Positions 17,501 through 26,478 of a stretch of 64,000 bases of DNA are shown in pieces. Origin of the DNA: Kolteria novifilia. GTDB lineage: Bacteria; Planctomycetota; Planctomycetia; Kolteriales; Kolteriaceae. The position numbers and the translations under genes were made by a program. The notes under the pieces were generated by a model, which saw only the letters and a program-made list of their open reading frames with translations, searched no databases and was not told the DNA's origin. Where the stretch lies: the NCBI GenBank assembly GCA_007748055.1, contig CP036279.1, forward strand, positions 2,108,001 through 2,172,000, written 5' to 3'. Within the stretch, counting starts at the first letter, position 1, and each line of letters begins with the position of its first letter.

Positions 17501-17670
17501 CGATCGCCGGCGGCGTGGGGGGAGCGACGATCCTGGCGTTGATCCTCGTTCCGGCGACCTACGTCTTGTTGATGGGGTGCCGACGCCCGGTGGAGGCGAC
17601 CGCCCGCGAGGTCGCGGACGATGCGGCGGCGGTCTCGTCGACGTCGCCGCGCCTCCTGGGAGCGACGTAG
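14512..17670 (+). CDS. RND-family efflux pump permease
   Basis: 1052 residues, the normal length for an inner-membrane RND pump: an N-terminal helix, a large periplasmic loop, helices 2-6 (about residues 340-490), a second periplasmic loop and helices 8-12 (about 865-1035). The helix-4 motif reads GLLIDNAIVVVDEV; in AcrB the same place is GLLVDDAIVVVENV, so the second of the two proton-relay Asp residues is Asn here. Start ATG has GGAAGGAAG directly upstream. With the adaptor at 13031 it forms a proton-driven efflux system, probably controlled by the TetR protein. The outer-membrane factor is missing from the window. Substrate class (drug, solvent or metal) cannot be told. Confidence 0.88.
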   Translation: MFDAFYRRPRLLVLALGLIVVAGLSSFYVLPRMEDPNIAERIALVNTVFPGADAERVESLVTEKLEEELEEIEEIRELRSFSRPGISTISVRLQPYVRRDQVDEVWSRVRDKLTDAEPNLPPGVLKPRFDRVRTKAYATIVALVWELPGDPNYAILRRETEEMKSVLRAVPGTEDIDTFGDPEEEIRVTIDQAQLAMLGMTTRDLSRQIIASDAKVAAGAFRAGKEQLLLEVEGELDSLQRVARTPIHFGAQGQLVQLDDVAEVTKGITDPPSSLALIGGRPAIALGAVVLNSKRIDHWATASNAALERFRERLPRGVAMVKVFEQNDYVATRLSNLFLNLLMGGVAVVGVILVMMGWRDALIVGSALPLTSLMVLTGMRILEVPMHQMSITGLIIALGLLIDNAIVVVDEVGGKLKEGRSPSDAVSSSGRHLAIPLFGSTLTTALAFAPLALMPGPTGEFVGSIAISVVLAIFSSLFLAMTIIPALTAWTYPTSHGGLAKGWWRTGLEWPVAARWYRKTLTLFYRRPLLGIVVSLTLPIVGFANARHLPEQFFPQSDRDQFQVELELPSQTPLTQTVETVLAIREKLLDHPQITQVDWFLGRSALSFYYNVIPRKFGTSHFAQAMVTLKSAEGTDKLVREMQETIDRSFPQARTLLRKLEQGPPFDAPIEVRLFGPDVETLRDLGDRVRQLLAGIPNVVHTKSDLGETMPKLSLKVDEDEARLAGLDNTAIASQLESTLEGAVGGSIFEATEELPVRVRVSDAERADLDRIASLDLMSRTPSRAGRGRVPLAALANFELVPEIAVMPRLNRRRMNEVKAYLKAGVLPSTVLANFREAMRREGFTLPPGYQLAFGGEADERDDAVGNLMASVGVLVMLMAATLVLTFQSFRLAGLVGVVAVLSIGLGLGALWQFGYPFGFMAIIGTMGLAGVAINDAIVVLAAIREDGAARTGDVEAMVGVVAHSTRHIVATSLTTMVGFLPLILDGGMFWPPLAVSIAGGVGGATILALILVPATYVLLMGCRRPVEATAREVADDAAAVSSTSPRLLGAT

Positions 17671-17871
17671 GGCTTGTCATTGAGTTGACCACGGGGGGGG
17701 CCGAGACATCCACTTGGGGGGCCCCGATTGCTCGTCGGTCGGCGGCGGGAAACGAGACGTGTCCCCGATCGCGACTGACATCGTCCAAGCGAAGGTGATC
17801 GGGAGGAACATTCGTGGGGCACGGACCCACCTCATTGGTCGGAGAGTGGGTGGGGCGATGCCCAAGCAATC

Positions 17872-18498
17872 TCAAAGACGTTTGATGCGGATCTCCTTGT
17901 AGGAGGCTTGGGCCGGTTTGCCGCCGTGAATCTGTAGCCCGATGCGTCCGGTGTCGGGAATCTTCGCCTCTTTTTCGGTGTAGTCGACGGTTTGGACACC
18001 GTTGACCCAAAGTTGGATCCTGGGGCCGACGCACCGAATTCTCAGATCGTTCCAGTCGTCGTGGTGAAGGGTCTTCCTCAGTTCGTCCTGATCGCCGATC
18101 GCGAGGAACTTGCGCCGGCGCGACTCGTCGTAGAGGGCTCCCCAAATCACCTCCTCGCGGGCACGTCCCATGTCGCACTGGTAGCCGATCATCTCGTGGT
18201 GGTCGGGAATCCGCTGGCTGCGAAACTGGATGCCGGCGTTCTGCCCTGGGCCGACCAGCTTCGCCTTCAGCCGTAGCTCGAAGTCCCCGTACTCCTCCTC
18301 CGTGCAGAGAAACTCGTTGCGGGGAATCGCGGTCGTGGGGGTGCCGGCGACAATGGCGCCATTCTCGACGCGAAACGTTTTCAAGTCGCCTTCCCAGCCG
18401 GTGAGCGTCTTGCCGTCGAAGAGCGGGCCGTAGCCCTTTTCCACATTCTCGAGCGAAGGGGGAGCGAGCAGGACGAGGGCGGTCAGTAGGTGATGCAT
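17872..18498 (-). CDS. Secreted DUF1080 (3-keto-disaccharide hydrolase-like) protein
   Basis: 208 residues with a short signal peptide (MHHLLTALVLLAPPSLE). YGPLFDGKTLTGWEGDLKTFRVENGAIVAGT is the classic DUF1080 opening, followed by the concanavalin-like beta sandwich (DFELRLKAKLVGPGQNAGIQFRSQR, DDWNDLRIRCVGPRIQLWVNGVQTVDYTE, GRIGLQIHGGKPAQASYKEIRIKRL). DUF1080 proteins are abundant in planctomycetes; some hydrolyse 3-keto-glycosides, others may only bind sugars. The start has AGGAACC upstream. The gene stands alone between repeat-bearing spacers. Confidence 0.87.
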   Translation of the reverse strand: MHHLLTALVLLAPPSLENVEKGYGPLFDGKTLTGWEGDLKTFRVENGAIVAGTPTTAIPRNEFLCTEEEYGDFELRLKAKLVGPGQNAGIQFRSQRIPDHHEMIGYQCDMGRAREEVIWGALYDESRRRKFLAIGDQDELRKTLHHDDWNDLRIRCVGPRIQLWVNGVQTVDYTEKEAKIPDTGRIGLQIHGGKPAQASYKEIRIKRL

Positions 18499-19039
18499 CG
18501 CGGATGGTTCCTGGTTGAGAAGGAGCGCTGGCGAGGGACAACCCCGTGGTCTCTCGCGTCGATGACTGTCATTTCCAAATCGCGTGACGGTTGCTCCCGC
18601 GCAGGAGGCTTCGAACTTCCCAACGAGCGTCACCAGTGCTCCGTCAACGACTGAACGCTTGGGGGACCACTGGCCGTTTGTCAGCCAGTGAGAAAGAACT
18701 GAGTGGCCATCAGTCCGGGTCTCGACCTTGGTAAACGCCCATGGGCCCTGTTCCAACCTGACGCTTGAGTTGGCGTCGCCCCAAAAACTCTGGCACTGGC
18801 CGACAAGCAGCCGGTGGCACGCGGAAACGTAGCAGCCCGCCAATCTATTCGCCGCCAGCTGCGAACGGCTCTGTTGACCAATCCCGGCGTTGAAAAACCA
18901 CGACGAATCGACGGCTTCGCCCGCGCTTTTGCTCCTTGCTCTTGGCCAACATTGCTCGTTCTCGCCTTGGCCCGCTTCAATCAACGGACTGCTAGAGATA
19001 CCAGTGCCCTCGGCCACAGGAGCGGACCGACGCGATTGA
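18499..19039. other. Gene-free spacer with two hairpin cores of the CTAG element family
   Basis: About 540 bases. A core with arms CACTGGC and GCCAGTG and loop region TTTGT lies at 18668-18690 (inverse orientation), another with arms CACTGGC and GCCGGTG at 18794-18816. Fragments of the element ends are recognisable nearby, for example CCAGTGCTCCGTCAA near 18635, CCTGTTCCAACCTGA near 18748 and ACGGACTGCTAG near 18982. This looks like a place where several copies inserted next to one another and decayed. No gene is supported. Confidence 0.6.
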
Positions 19040-20242
19040 CTATTCGGACGGACTTTCGGGCAAGAGGGCATCCGGTTTGACGCTCTTATCTTCTTTCTCC
19101 GGATCGGCCCCTTCTTCGGGAGGCGTCGGGGGCGCGACGTCCTTCAAGGCTTCGTTGGGGAGCATGTAGGATCGGCCGATCAGCTTCCAGTCGTCGTTGA
19201 TGACGTCCGGGAAGCGAGTGCCGACGAGAACCTGCACCGCGAAGATCTCTTGGACGGCGTCCTCGAAGCGGACGAACGCGACCTCCTTGCCGTTTCGCGT
19301 GTCGATCACCCAGACGCCGCAGATGCGTTCGGTGAGCCGTTCGGTAATGGGGATGCCGCTGAAGACGGCGGTTTCGCGCACCTGGGAGAGGCCAACGAAC
19401 GCGAAGGGCCCGACAAAGTCGAGACCGCGCGTGAAGCCGGGGACCTCCGCGACGGTCTCGGTGCCGGAGAAGTCGGGTTTGACGATCGAGAGCCGGCCTT
19501 CGCCGGACTCGAGGACCCACAACTTGCCGTTGTACCAACGGGGCGAGTGGGGCATGGAGAGCCCCCGCAGGAGGATCTCGCCGGAGGGGACTTCCATGAG
19601 GATGCCGCCCGACTTCTTGTTCGCGCGCCAGCCACCGCGCGTGTCGGTTTCGCCCAGGGCGGTGACGTATTTCGGCTTGCCGTCGACCAAGGCCAACCCG
19701 TTGAGATGGCAGCGGTCCTCGTTGGAGAGACCCGACAGGAAGGGAGGTCGCCAACGAGGGACGAAACTGTTCCAGCCGTCGAGGACGCACAGACAGCTAA
19801 ACCGTGTGTTGACGAGCCAAAGTCCCTCGGTGCCGAGCGCCATTTCGTGGATATCGATGTCGCCGGTGACGCACGAGGTTCGCGGCATGTAGCAGGCATC
19901 GGTGCGACCCGTCTCGTCCACGCTTTTGCCGACCTCGGGGAAGTTGCGGAACTCGTGGACCTGGGTCGCGGCGCCGATGATCAGTCGTTGCTTGTTGGCG
20001 GCGAGCCCCATCGGGCGATTGAAGTTGCGGAAGTGCGTGTTGAGGGTTTCCCCCTCGGAGCGACAGATGATGAGCTTGCCCGCTTGGTAAGTCGACACCA
20101 AGACGGAGGCTCCAATCTCGTTGAGCAGTTTGGGGAAGCTCGTCGTGTGTACGCTACGCAGGGGTTCTTGTTTGGGAGATTCGAGACTCCCGTCACCGAG
20201 CCCATCTCCCAACGCGTTGCCCAATCCGAAACCTTGGCCCAT
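19040..20242 (-). CDS. TIGR03032-family protein
   Basis: 400 residues, cytoplasmic, no signal peptide. The stretch LVSTYQAGKLIICRSEGETLNTHFRNFNRPMGLA, then DIDIHEMALGTEGLWLVNTRFSCLC, CHLNGLALVDGKPKYVTALGETDTRGGWR and GLSMPHSPRWYNGKLWVLESGEGRL match the TIGR03032 family, which appears to fold as a beta propeller. Function of the family is unknown; members occur near secretion or TPR proteins in some bacteria. The C-terminal 35 residues are acidic and disordered. Start ATG has GAGGTGATTCG upstream. It is divergent from the three-domain acyltransferase gene with only 174 bases between. Confidence 0.8.
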   Translation of the reverse strand: MGQGFGLGNALGDGLGDGSLESPKQEPLRSVHTTSFPKLLNEIGASVLVSTYQAGKLIICRSEGETLNTHFRNFNRPMGLAANKQRLIIGAATQVHEFRNFPEVGKSVDETGRTDACYMPRTSCVTGDIDIHEMALGTEGLWLVNTRFSCLCVLDGWNSFVPRWRPPFLSGLSNEDRCHLNGLALVDGKPKYVTALGETDTRGGWRANKKSGGILMEVPSGEILLRGLSMPHSPRWYNGKLWVLESGEGRLSIVKPDFSGTETVAEVPGFTRGLDFVGPFAFVGLSQVRETAVFSGIPITERLTERICGVWVIDTRNGKEVAFVRFEDAVQEIFAVQVLVGTRFPDVINDDWKLIGRSYMLPNEALKDVAPPTPPEEGADPEKEDKSVKPDALLPESPSE

Positions 20243-20416
20243 CGAATCACCTCAATCGCGAGCGTTGCACTTACCGCCTGAACGCATCAGTGTACTCGTT
20301 TGCCGCCCGCGCTTCGAGGGGGCACTGGGAGTGGGAAGCGGGTGCCGTCCTCGCGAGCCCTCCATATCAAGAGATCGACAATCTCGAGCGGGGGCATTCG
20401 GGAAGGACTGGATCGC

Positions 20417-23400
20417 ATGAACTCGTCGGATCGCCGGCTCGGTGGGCTGCTGGTCGCCCAATTCTTCGGAGCGTTCAACGACAACGCGTGGAAGTTGATT
20501 GTCGCCTTTCTCGCGATGCGGGCGCTCGCGGCGCCCGGCGAAGCGATCGAGGAAGCGGCTTCGCAACGACAACTGACGATCGCGATGATCGTCTTCTCCA
20601 TCCCGTACATTCTCGCATCACTCCCCGCCGGTCTGCTCGCCGACCGCGTGAGCAAACGTTCGGTGATCATCGGGATGAAGGTGCTCGAGCTCTTTCTGAT
20701 GGGGCTCGGCACGTACTTCCTATGGAGCTACCCCGGAGGTGGCTGGCTGGCGCTTTCGATCCTGGGGCTCATGGGACTGCAAAGCGCGATCTTCAGTCCC
20801 GCGAAGTACGGCATCCTGCCCGAATTGCTTCCCCACACGTCGCTATCGCGAGGCAATGGCCTCTTGGAGATGGCCAGTTTCTTGGCGATCGTCACGGGCC
20901 AGTTCGCGGGTGGCTTTTTGCTCGACACCACCGCGCGGATCGGCGCCGACGCGACCTGGATGGCTGGGGGCGTGTTGACTCTCTTCGCGCTGGTCGGCCT
21001 TGTCGCTTCGTTCCGGGTTCCGCCGGTTCCCGCCGCCGGGGCGCAAGGGGGGCTGCTCGACTCGGTGGCCACGGCATGGAAGGAAATCCGCTCGGATCGG
21101 ATCTTGGGGCTGGCGGTCCTGGGACAGATCTACTTCTGGTCGATCGCGAGCCTGGTCGGGCAAGACGTGATCGTCTACGCCAAGGCGAGCCTCGAACTCT
21201 CCGACACATCGTCGACCGTCACGGTGACGCTGGTGTCGCTCGGTATCGGTCTGGGGAGCATGCTCGCCGCGCGGCTCTCGGCCGCGAAGGTCGAGTCGGG
21301 CCTCTTGCCGATCGGGGCGACGGGGCTCTCGCTCGGATTGTTCTTCATGGGAATCGTCGGTCCGGAGTTCTTCCTGACGCTCTTCGCGATGACCTTCATC
21401 GGCATCTCCGGCGGTTTGATCATCGTTCCGCTCAACGCACTGTTGCAGTGGCGCTCGACCCCCGATCGACGCGGCGCGGTGATCGCGCTGACCAACCTCT
21501 TCGTCCTGATTGGCGTGGTGGGCGGATCGGTCGCGTCGAACGTGCTGTCGGGAATCGGGCTCTCGGCGCGGGAGATCTTCATCGGCGCCGCTCTCGTCAC
21601 CACGGTCGGGACGATCTGGGCGACGTCGCTCGTTCCCGAGGCTTGCCTCCGGCTCATCGCCCTGCTGATGACCTCGACCTTCTATCGGCTCAAGGTGATC
21701 GACCGCGATCACGTGCCGGAGACTGGCGGGGTGTTGCTCGTTCCCAATCATGTCAGCTTCGTCGACGGCATCCTTCTGATGGCGAGCATCGACCGGCCGA
21801 TTCGGTTCCTCGCGTACGCCCAGTTCTTCGACTACAAGATCCTCGGGCCGATGCTCAAGATGATCGGCGCGATTCCGATCGCGTCCTCGGGAGGCGCGAA
21901 GGAGACGCTGCGTTCGCTGCGCCGCGCGGGCAAGTACCTCGATGAAGGGGAGGTGGTTTGCATCTTCCCCGAGGGCCAGCTCAGTCGGACCGGGATGACG
22001 CAGCCCTTTCAGCGCGGGATGGAGCGGATCATCAAGGGGCGAACCTCGCCGATCGTGCCGGTGCATCTCGATCGCTTGTGGGGCAGCATCTTCAGCCGGG
22101 CCGATGGGCGCTACTTCACGAAGTTGCCGCGCCGCTTGCCCTATCCCGTCACGATCTCCTTCGGGGAACCGGTTCCCGCGGGGACGCCCATCGCGGAGAT
22201 ACGCCAGCGCGTCGTCAAACTCGGTCAATCAGCGTGGAAGCATCGCTGTCACGATCATCGGCCGCTGCACGACGCGGTGGTGGTGCAAGCCCGACGACAT
22301 CCCTTTCGCATGCTCTGGGCCGACTCCAGTGGAACCAAGCGTTCGGCGCTCAGCGCCGTCGCGTCGGCGGTCGTCTTGGCGAGACTGCTCGAGGAAGAGT
22401 GGAAGGACCAGCAGCGTGTCGGCGTCCTGCTCCCGCCGTGTGTCGCGGGGGCGGCGGTCAACACTGCGGCCTCCCTCTCGGGCAAGACCAGCGTCAACCT
22501 CAACTACACCGTTGGCCCGTCGGTCCTCGCCTCGGCCGTCGAACAGTCCGGCATCAAGACGGTCGTGACCAACCGGGAGTTTCTTCAGAAGGCCCGCGTC
22601 ACGTTGCCGGAGGATCTCGAACCGATCTGGGTGGAGGACCTTCCCGCGAAGGCCGGGGTCGTCGCTCGACTCTCCGCGTGGGCCGCGGCGCTGCTCCTGC
22701 CGGTGCGGGCCCTGGAGGTCTACTGCGGCGCGACCCGCAAGGTCGAGATCGACGATGTCGCCACGATCATCTTCAGCAGTGGGTCGACCGGCGAGCCCAA
22801 GGGAGTGATGCTCACCCACGAGAACGTCGGCTCGAACGTCGAAGCCCTCAGCCAGGTCTTCCACTTTCAGTCGAAGGATCGGCTCCTGGCGATCTTGCCG
22901 CAATTCCATTCCTTCGGCTATTTGTCGCTCTGGTTCGCCGCCGCCAACGCCATTGGCCAGGTCTTTCATCCCAACCCGCTCGATTTGCGAGCGATCGGAG
23001 GGATTGTCGAGAGCTTCCGGTGTACGCTCATGCTGGCGACGCCGACCTTTCTGCAACTCTACCAGCGACGGATTCCCCCTCATCAGTTCGGCTCGCTACG
23101 GTTGATCATCACGGGGGCGGAGAAACTTCCCGATCGCGTGCGCGTCGGCTTCGAGGAACAGTTCGGCCTGCGTCCGTTGGAGGGCTACGGCTCGACCGAA
23201 TGCTCGCCGGTGATCGCGGTGAGCACGCCCGATTTCCGTGGCGTGAGCCTCTTTCAGCGGGGCTCGCGGCGCGGCAGCGTCGGCCAACCGCTGCCCGGGG
23301 TCGCCGTCAAGATCGTCGATCCCGACACGCGGGAGCCGGTCCCCACCGGCGAGTCCGGGATGTTGTTGGTCAAGGGCCCCAATGTAATGAAGGGCTATCT

Positions 23401-23836
23401 CGGCCGCGACGACTTGACGGCCGAGGTTCTCAATGACGGTTGGTATGTCACCGGCGACATCGCGAAGCTCGACGAGGAGGGTTTTCTCTCGATCACCGAT
23501 CGGCTCAGTCGGTTTTCAAAGATTGGCGGCGAGATGGTGCCGCATGGGCGAGTCGAGGAAACGCTCGAAAGCCTCGTCGATCGGGAGGGGAGCACGTTCG
23601 CCGTCACCTCCGTGACCAACGAGGCCAAGGGTGAGCAGCTCGCCGTGCTTCACACCTACGACGAGGAGAAGATTCCGGATCTGCTCCAGCAACTCAAGGA
23701 GTCGGGGCTTCCCAACCTCTTCATTCCTCGCGCCGATCAATTCATTTCGGTTGAGGAGATTCCGCTCCTCGGCACCGGCAAGACCGATCTGAAACGCGTC
23801 AAGCAAGTCGCCCAAGAGGCGCTCAACGGGCACTGA
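20417..23836 (+). CDS. MFS transporter / PlsC acyltransferase / AMP-dependent acyl ligase fusion (LplT-Aas type)
   Basis: 1139 residues in three parts. Residues 1 to about 420 are a 12-helix MFS transporter (LLVAQFFGAFNDNAWK, as in LplT). Residues about 425-625 are a PlsC-type acyltransferase with the catalytic H445-x4-D450 (NHVSFVDG) and the FPEGQLSRTG motif. Residues about 645-1139 are an AMP-forming ligase with the P-loop FSSGSTGEPKGVM (about 786) and YGSTECSPV (about 924). In E. coli LplT flips lysophospholipids inwards and Aas re-acylates them; this protein combines both jobs in one chain, for phospholipid repair at the inner membrane. Such fusions are known in other phyla. Start ATG has GGAAGGA upstream. 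Confidence 0.88.
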   Translation: MNSSDRRLGGLLVAQFFGAFNDNAWKLIVAFLAMRALAAPGEAIEEAASQRQLTIAMIVFSIPYILASLPAGLLADRVSKRSVIIGMKVLELFLMGLGTYFLWSYPGGGWLALSILGLMGLQSAIFSPAKYGILPELLPHTSLSRGNGLLEMASFLAIVTGQFAGGFLLDTTARIGADATWMAGGVLTLFALVGLVASFRVPPVPAAGAQGGLLDSVATAWKEIRSDRILGLAVLGQIYFWSIASLVGQDVIVYAKASLELSDTSSTVTVTLVSLGIGLGSMLAARLSAAKVESGLLPIGATGLSLGLFFMGIVGPEFFLTLFAMTFIGISGGLIIVPLNALLQWRSTPDRRGAVIALTNLFVLIGVVGGSVASNVLSGIGLSAREIFIGAALVTTVGTIWATSLVPEACLRLIALLMTSTFYRLKVIDRDHVPETGGVLLVPNHVSFVDGILLMASIDRPIRFLAYAQFFDYKILGPMLKMIGAIPIASSGGAKETLRSLRRAGKYLDEGEVVCIFPEGQLSRTGMTQPFQRGMERIIKGRTSPIVPVHLDRLWGSIFSRADGRYFTKLPRRLPYPVTISFGEPVPAGTPIAEIRQRVVKLGQSAWKHRCHDHRPLHDAVVVQARRHPFRMLWADSSGTKRSALSAVASAVVLARLLEEEWKDQQRVGVLLPPCVAGAAVNTAASLSGKTSVNLNYTVGPSVLASAVEQSGIKTVVTNREFLQKARVTLPEDLEPIWVEDLPAKAGVVARLSAWAAALLLPVRALEVYCGATRKVEIDDVATIIFSSGSTGEPKGVMLTHENVGSNVEALSQVFHFQSKDRLLAILPQFHSFGYLSLWFAAANAIGQVFHPNPLDLRAIGGIVESFRCTLMLATPTFLQLYQRRIPPHQFGSLRLIITGAEKLPDRVRVGFEEQFGLRPLEGYGSTECSPVIAVSTPDFRGVSLFQRGSRRGSVGQPLPGVAVKIVDPDTREPVPTGESGMLLVKGPNVMKGYLGRDDLTAEVLNDGWYVTGDIAKLDEEGFLSITDRLSRFSKIGGEMVPHGRVEETLESLVDREGSTFAVTSVTNEAKGEQLAVLHTYDEEKIPDLLQQLKESGLPNLFIPRADQFISVEEIPLLGTGKTDLKRVKQVAQEALNGH

Positions 23837-23861
23837 TCGAACGGCGAGGGCAATCCCTGTT

Positions 23862-25085
23862 CTACGGCTCGACTTCCTTCGCTTCGGGGTCGGGGCGAAG
23901 GCGGTTGGAGGGCACCGGCTCGCCCGTTTCGGGGCAGACGAGACTCTCGCCGGCGGGAGAGACCATGCGGGCCCAGATCACCGGATCGATCGATTGCGAG
24001 ACCGTCCGCGCGGTGCCGTCGGCGAAGGTGACGTTGACGCTGGCGACGTGGTAGGCGTTGGGGTAAGGGAACCGGCCGGCGTTCTCGCTGTTGAGACTGC
24101 CGTTGATCCCCCCCTGGCGTCCCCACTTCTCGGCGGGTGGGGCCTTGGGACCACGGTTGTTCGCCTGTAAGAAGTCCATGCCGTCGCCGTCGCACGCCAT
24201 TCGATCGACGCCGACCGCGACACCGTTGATGCGGAACGACGTGTTCCACGGATGAGGACACGCCCAATTGGTTTGCCACTTCACCTTGCTTGGCGCACCG
24301 GCGTTGATGTTCTCGGACAGAAGGGCGGTGTGAGCGAGCCCGTCGGAGACGGTTTCGAGCGAATGATGGCGATCGGCGGAACTATCGCCGCGCGTCGTGC
24401 CGAGATACATCAGGCCAAGCTTGAAGCGGTTGTCGCGAACGCGCTTGGCGACCTCTTCGTCCCGCGGACCGAGCAAACCCGTCCCATCATCGTCGACGAA
24501 CCAATGCGTCGAATAGCCACCGTTGACCACATAGCTGAGTCCGCCGTTTCCCCAAAGGACGGTATTGTCGGCGGGGCAGACGAGGGTGCCGATCGAGGCG
24601 CGGGTGAGAAAGACGTTGCTTGGCTCGATCTCGTCGTCGACGTAGGAACCGCCGGAGCTGTCCGAGAAGTTCCACTCGTCGTAAAGGTTGTTCTGATTGA
24701 GGTGCGGCAGGAGAGGGACGACCCACGAGTACTTCATCCCGAATGAGGTGTCGACGTCCGCCGGAACGATCGCTCCGGGGGGATGCTCGAAATTCCAACC
24801 GGTTTGCTTCTCGATGAGATCGCTGGGATCGATGCGTCCATCACCCCTGCGGTCGGCGACATCCCACGTGCCGCTGGCGGGGTAGATGCCGTGGGCCTCG
24901 ATGTAGGACTGGAACGCGGTCGCGAGTTGCTTCATGTTGTCGAGGCACGCCATCCGTCGGGCGTCGCTGATGCGCGCCAGAAGCGCCGGCATGATCAGGA
25001 TGGCGGCGATGACGACCAAGACGATGATGACGGCGACTTCGACCGGCGTGAGTCCGTAGCGGACGCGTTGCGAATAGGTTCTCAT
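23862..25085 (-). CDS. DUF1559 prepilin-like protein (paralogue 1)
   Basis: 407 residues. The N terminus RYGLTPVEVAVIIVLVVIAAILIMP is a type IV prepilin-like signal anchor (G-x-T-x-x-E), and DARRMACLDNMKQLATAFQSYIEAHGIYPASG is the DUF1559 core start. Near the C terminus, NVTFADGTARTVSQSIDPVIWARMVSPAGE is the family's FADG motif. DUF1559 proteins are hugely expanded in planctomycetes and are thought to be exported pseudopilin-like surface or fibre subunits; the exact role is unknown. The neighbouring gene 25174 is a close paralogue in the same orientation, 88 bases apart, so the pair is a tandem duplication and may be co-transcribed. Confidence 0.85.
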   Translation of the reverse strand: MRTYSQRVRYGLTPVEVAVIIVLVVIAAILIMPALLARISDARRMACLDNMKQLATAFQSYIEAHGIYPASGTWDVADRRGDGRIDPSDLIEKQTGWNFEHPPGAIVPADVDTSFGMKYSWVVPLLPHLNQNNLYDEWNFSDSSGGSYVDDEIEPSNVFLTRASIGTLVCPADNTVLWGNGGLSYVVNGGYSTHWFVDDDGTGLLGPRDEEVAKRVRDNRFKLGLMYLGTTRGDSSADRHHSLETVSDGLAHTALLSENINAGAPSKVKWQTNWACPHPWNTSFRINGVAVGVDRMACDGDGMDFLQANNRGPKAPPAEKWGRQGGINGSLNSENAGRFPYPNAYHVASVNVTFADGTARTVSQSIDPVIWARMVSPAGESLVCPETGEPVPSNRLRPDPEAKEVEP

Positions 25086-25173
25086 GCGCCGGACTCTTGC
25101 TGCCCTGTGATCTGCTCAACCCCAGGGCAAGCCTATACGGTTCTCCATCCGTCGGCAACAAGGGACATTCGAG

Positions 25174-26415
25174 TCAGTCGAACGAGTTCGAGAGGTCGTC
25201 CTCGGGAACAGGTTGTTCCGCGTACTCGATGCCGCCTGTCTCCGGAACGAAGAGGCGTTGTCCGTCTGGTGTGACGATCCGTGCCCAGAGGCTCGGATCA
25301 ATCGCTTCCGACAGGAGTCGCGTCGAGCCGTCGGCGAAGACGACGTGAACGCCACCCCGGTGGAGGGAGTTGGGGTAGGGGAACTGCCCTTCGAGGACGC
25401 CGTCGGTACTGCCGTTGATCCCTCCTTCTTTCCCGTTGGCGAGAATCGGTGGGGCGAGGGGACCGGGTCTGTTGGACTGAGCGTAGTCATACTCTTCGTA
25501 GGGAAGTGTTCGGTCGACGCCGACCGCGACGCCGTTGACTTGGAAGGAGGTGTTCCAGGGATGGGGGCAGGCCCAGTTCGAAGTCCAGTCCGCGGCTCCC
25601 GGACCCGCATTGATGTTTTCCGACAACATGACCGTCGTGGCCGTTCCGTCCCGAATGGTCTCGAGCGTGTGACGTCGGCCGATGGGACTCTGGCCGTCGC
25701 TTGTTTCGAGGAAGAAGAGCCCCATGCGGAAGCGGTTCTCGCGAACGCGTTGGGCGACGAGATCATCCCCGTCGCCACCGACGAGCCCCGTCCCTTCGTT
25801 GTCGACAAGCCAATGGTTCGAGAAACCGCCGTTGACGACGAAGGAAATGTTGCCCTCACCGCTGAGAACCGTGATGTCGTCGGAAGAGACGAGGACTTTG
25901 AGTCCCACTTCCGAAAGGATCGGAGCGGCTCGCTGGCTGTTTGTTCTATAGTCGTAGGTCGATTGATGGAGGTAAGATGCTGCTGCCGGATCGTCGAAGT
26001 TCCACCGCTCGTAGATGTCCGAGCGATCGAGGTAGGGAAGAAGCGGCACGACCCAAGAGTAGCGCATGCCGATGTCGCTCGGTGGATCGGTAGGTTTGAG
26101 TGCCCCCGGCGGATGGGCGAAGTTCCAGCCGGTGGTCGGGTCGATCAGGTCCGCTTCGGTGATCTCGCCATCGCCGTCCGCGTCGGCCACATCCCAAACG
26201 CCGCTGGCGGGAAAGGTGTTGTGGGTCGTGACATAGGCAAGCATCGCCGTGCCGACGTTGCGCATGTTGTTGAGGCATTGTCCTGTACGAGAAGAGATCT
26301 TTGCGGTCATGATCCCGGGGAGAATCACACACGCCAGTACGACCAAGATCCCGATGATCACCGCCACCTCGACGATGGTGATGCCGGCGCGCACCTTCCC
26401 TGTCGATCGCTTCAT
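25174..26415 (-). CDS. DUF1559 prepilin-like protein (paralogue 2)
   Basis: 413 residues. It starts MKRSTGKVRAGITIVEVAVII, a pilin-like anchor, and shares with paralogue 1 the order WDVADADGDGEIT / TGWNFAHPPGALKP / MRYSWVVPLLPYLD / INGSTDG / VVFADGSTRLLSEAIDPSLWARIV. A short DADGDGEIT segment resembles an EF-hand or dockerin-like calcium loop; the equivalent in the paralogue is DRRGDGRID. Start ATG has a strong GGAGGAG upstream. As the first gene of the pair its promoter should lie in the repeat-rich spacer that begins at 26416. Confidence 0.85.
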   Translation of the reverse strand: MKRSTGKVRAGITIVEVAVIIGILVVLACVILPGIMTAKISSRTGQCLNNMRNVGTAMLAYVTTHNTFPASGVWDVADADGDGEITEADLIDPTTGWNFAHPPGALKPTDPPSDIGMRYSWVVPLLPYLDRSDIYERWNFDDPAAASYLHQSTYDYRTNSQRAAPILSEVGLKVLVSSDDITVLSGEGNISFVVNGGFSNHWLVDNEGTGLVGGDGDDLVAQRVRENRFRMGLFFLETSDGQSPIGRRHTLETIRDGTATTVMLSENINAGPGAADWTSNWACPHPWNTSFQVNGVAVGVDRTLPYEEYDYAQSNRPGPLAPPILANGKEGGINGSTDGVLEGQFPYPNSLHRGGVHVVFADGSTRLLSEAIDPSLWARIVTPDGQRLFVPETGGIEYAEQPVPEDDLSNSFD

Positions 26416-26478
26416 CGTGACTCCTCCCGAACGAATTGATGGACGCTACCCCTGGACGTGACCCCTCACCCCTAGCCC

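Noticed and set aside
20843-22228. 461-residue minus-strand frame opposite the MFS/PlsC part
   Set aside because: Antisense shadow of a strongly supported gene, with low-complexity Arg/Asp/Glu composition.
21958-23436. 492-residue plus-strand frame within the MFS/PlsC/ligase gene
   Set aside because: Same strand, other frame; no family motif, composition is Arg/Gly/Ala-rich shadow.
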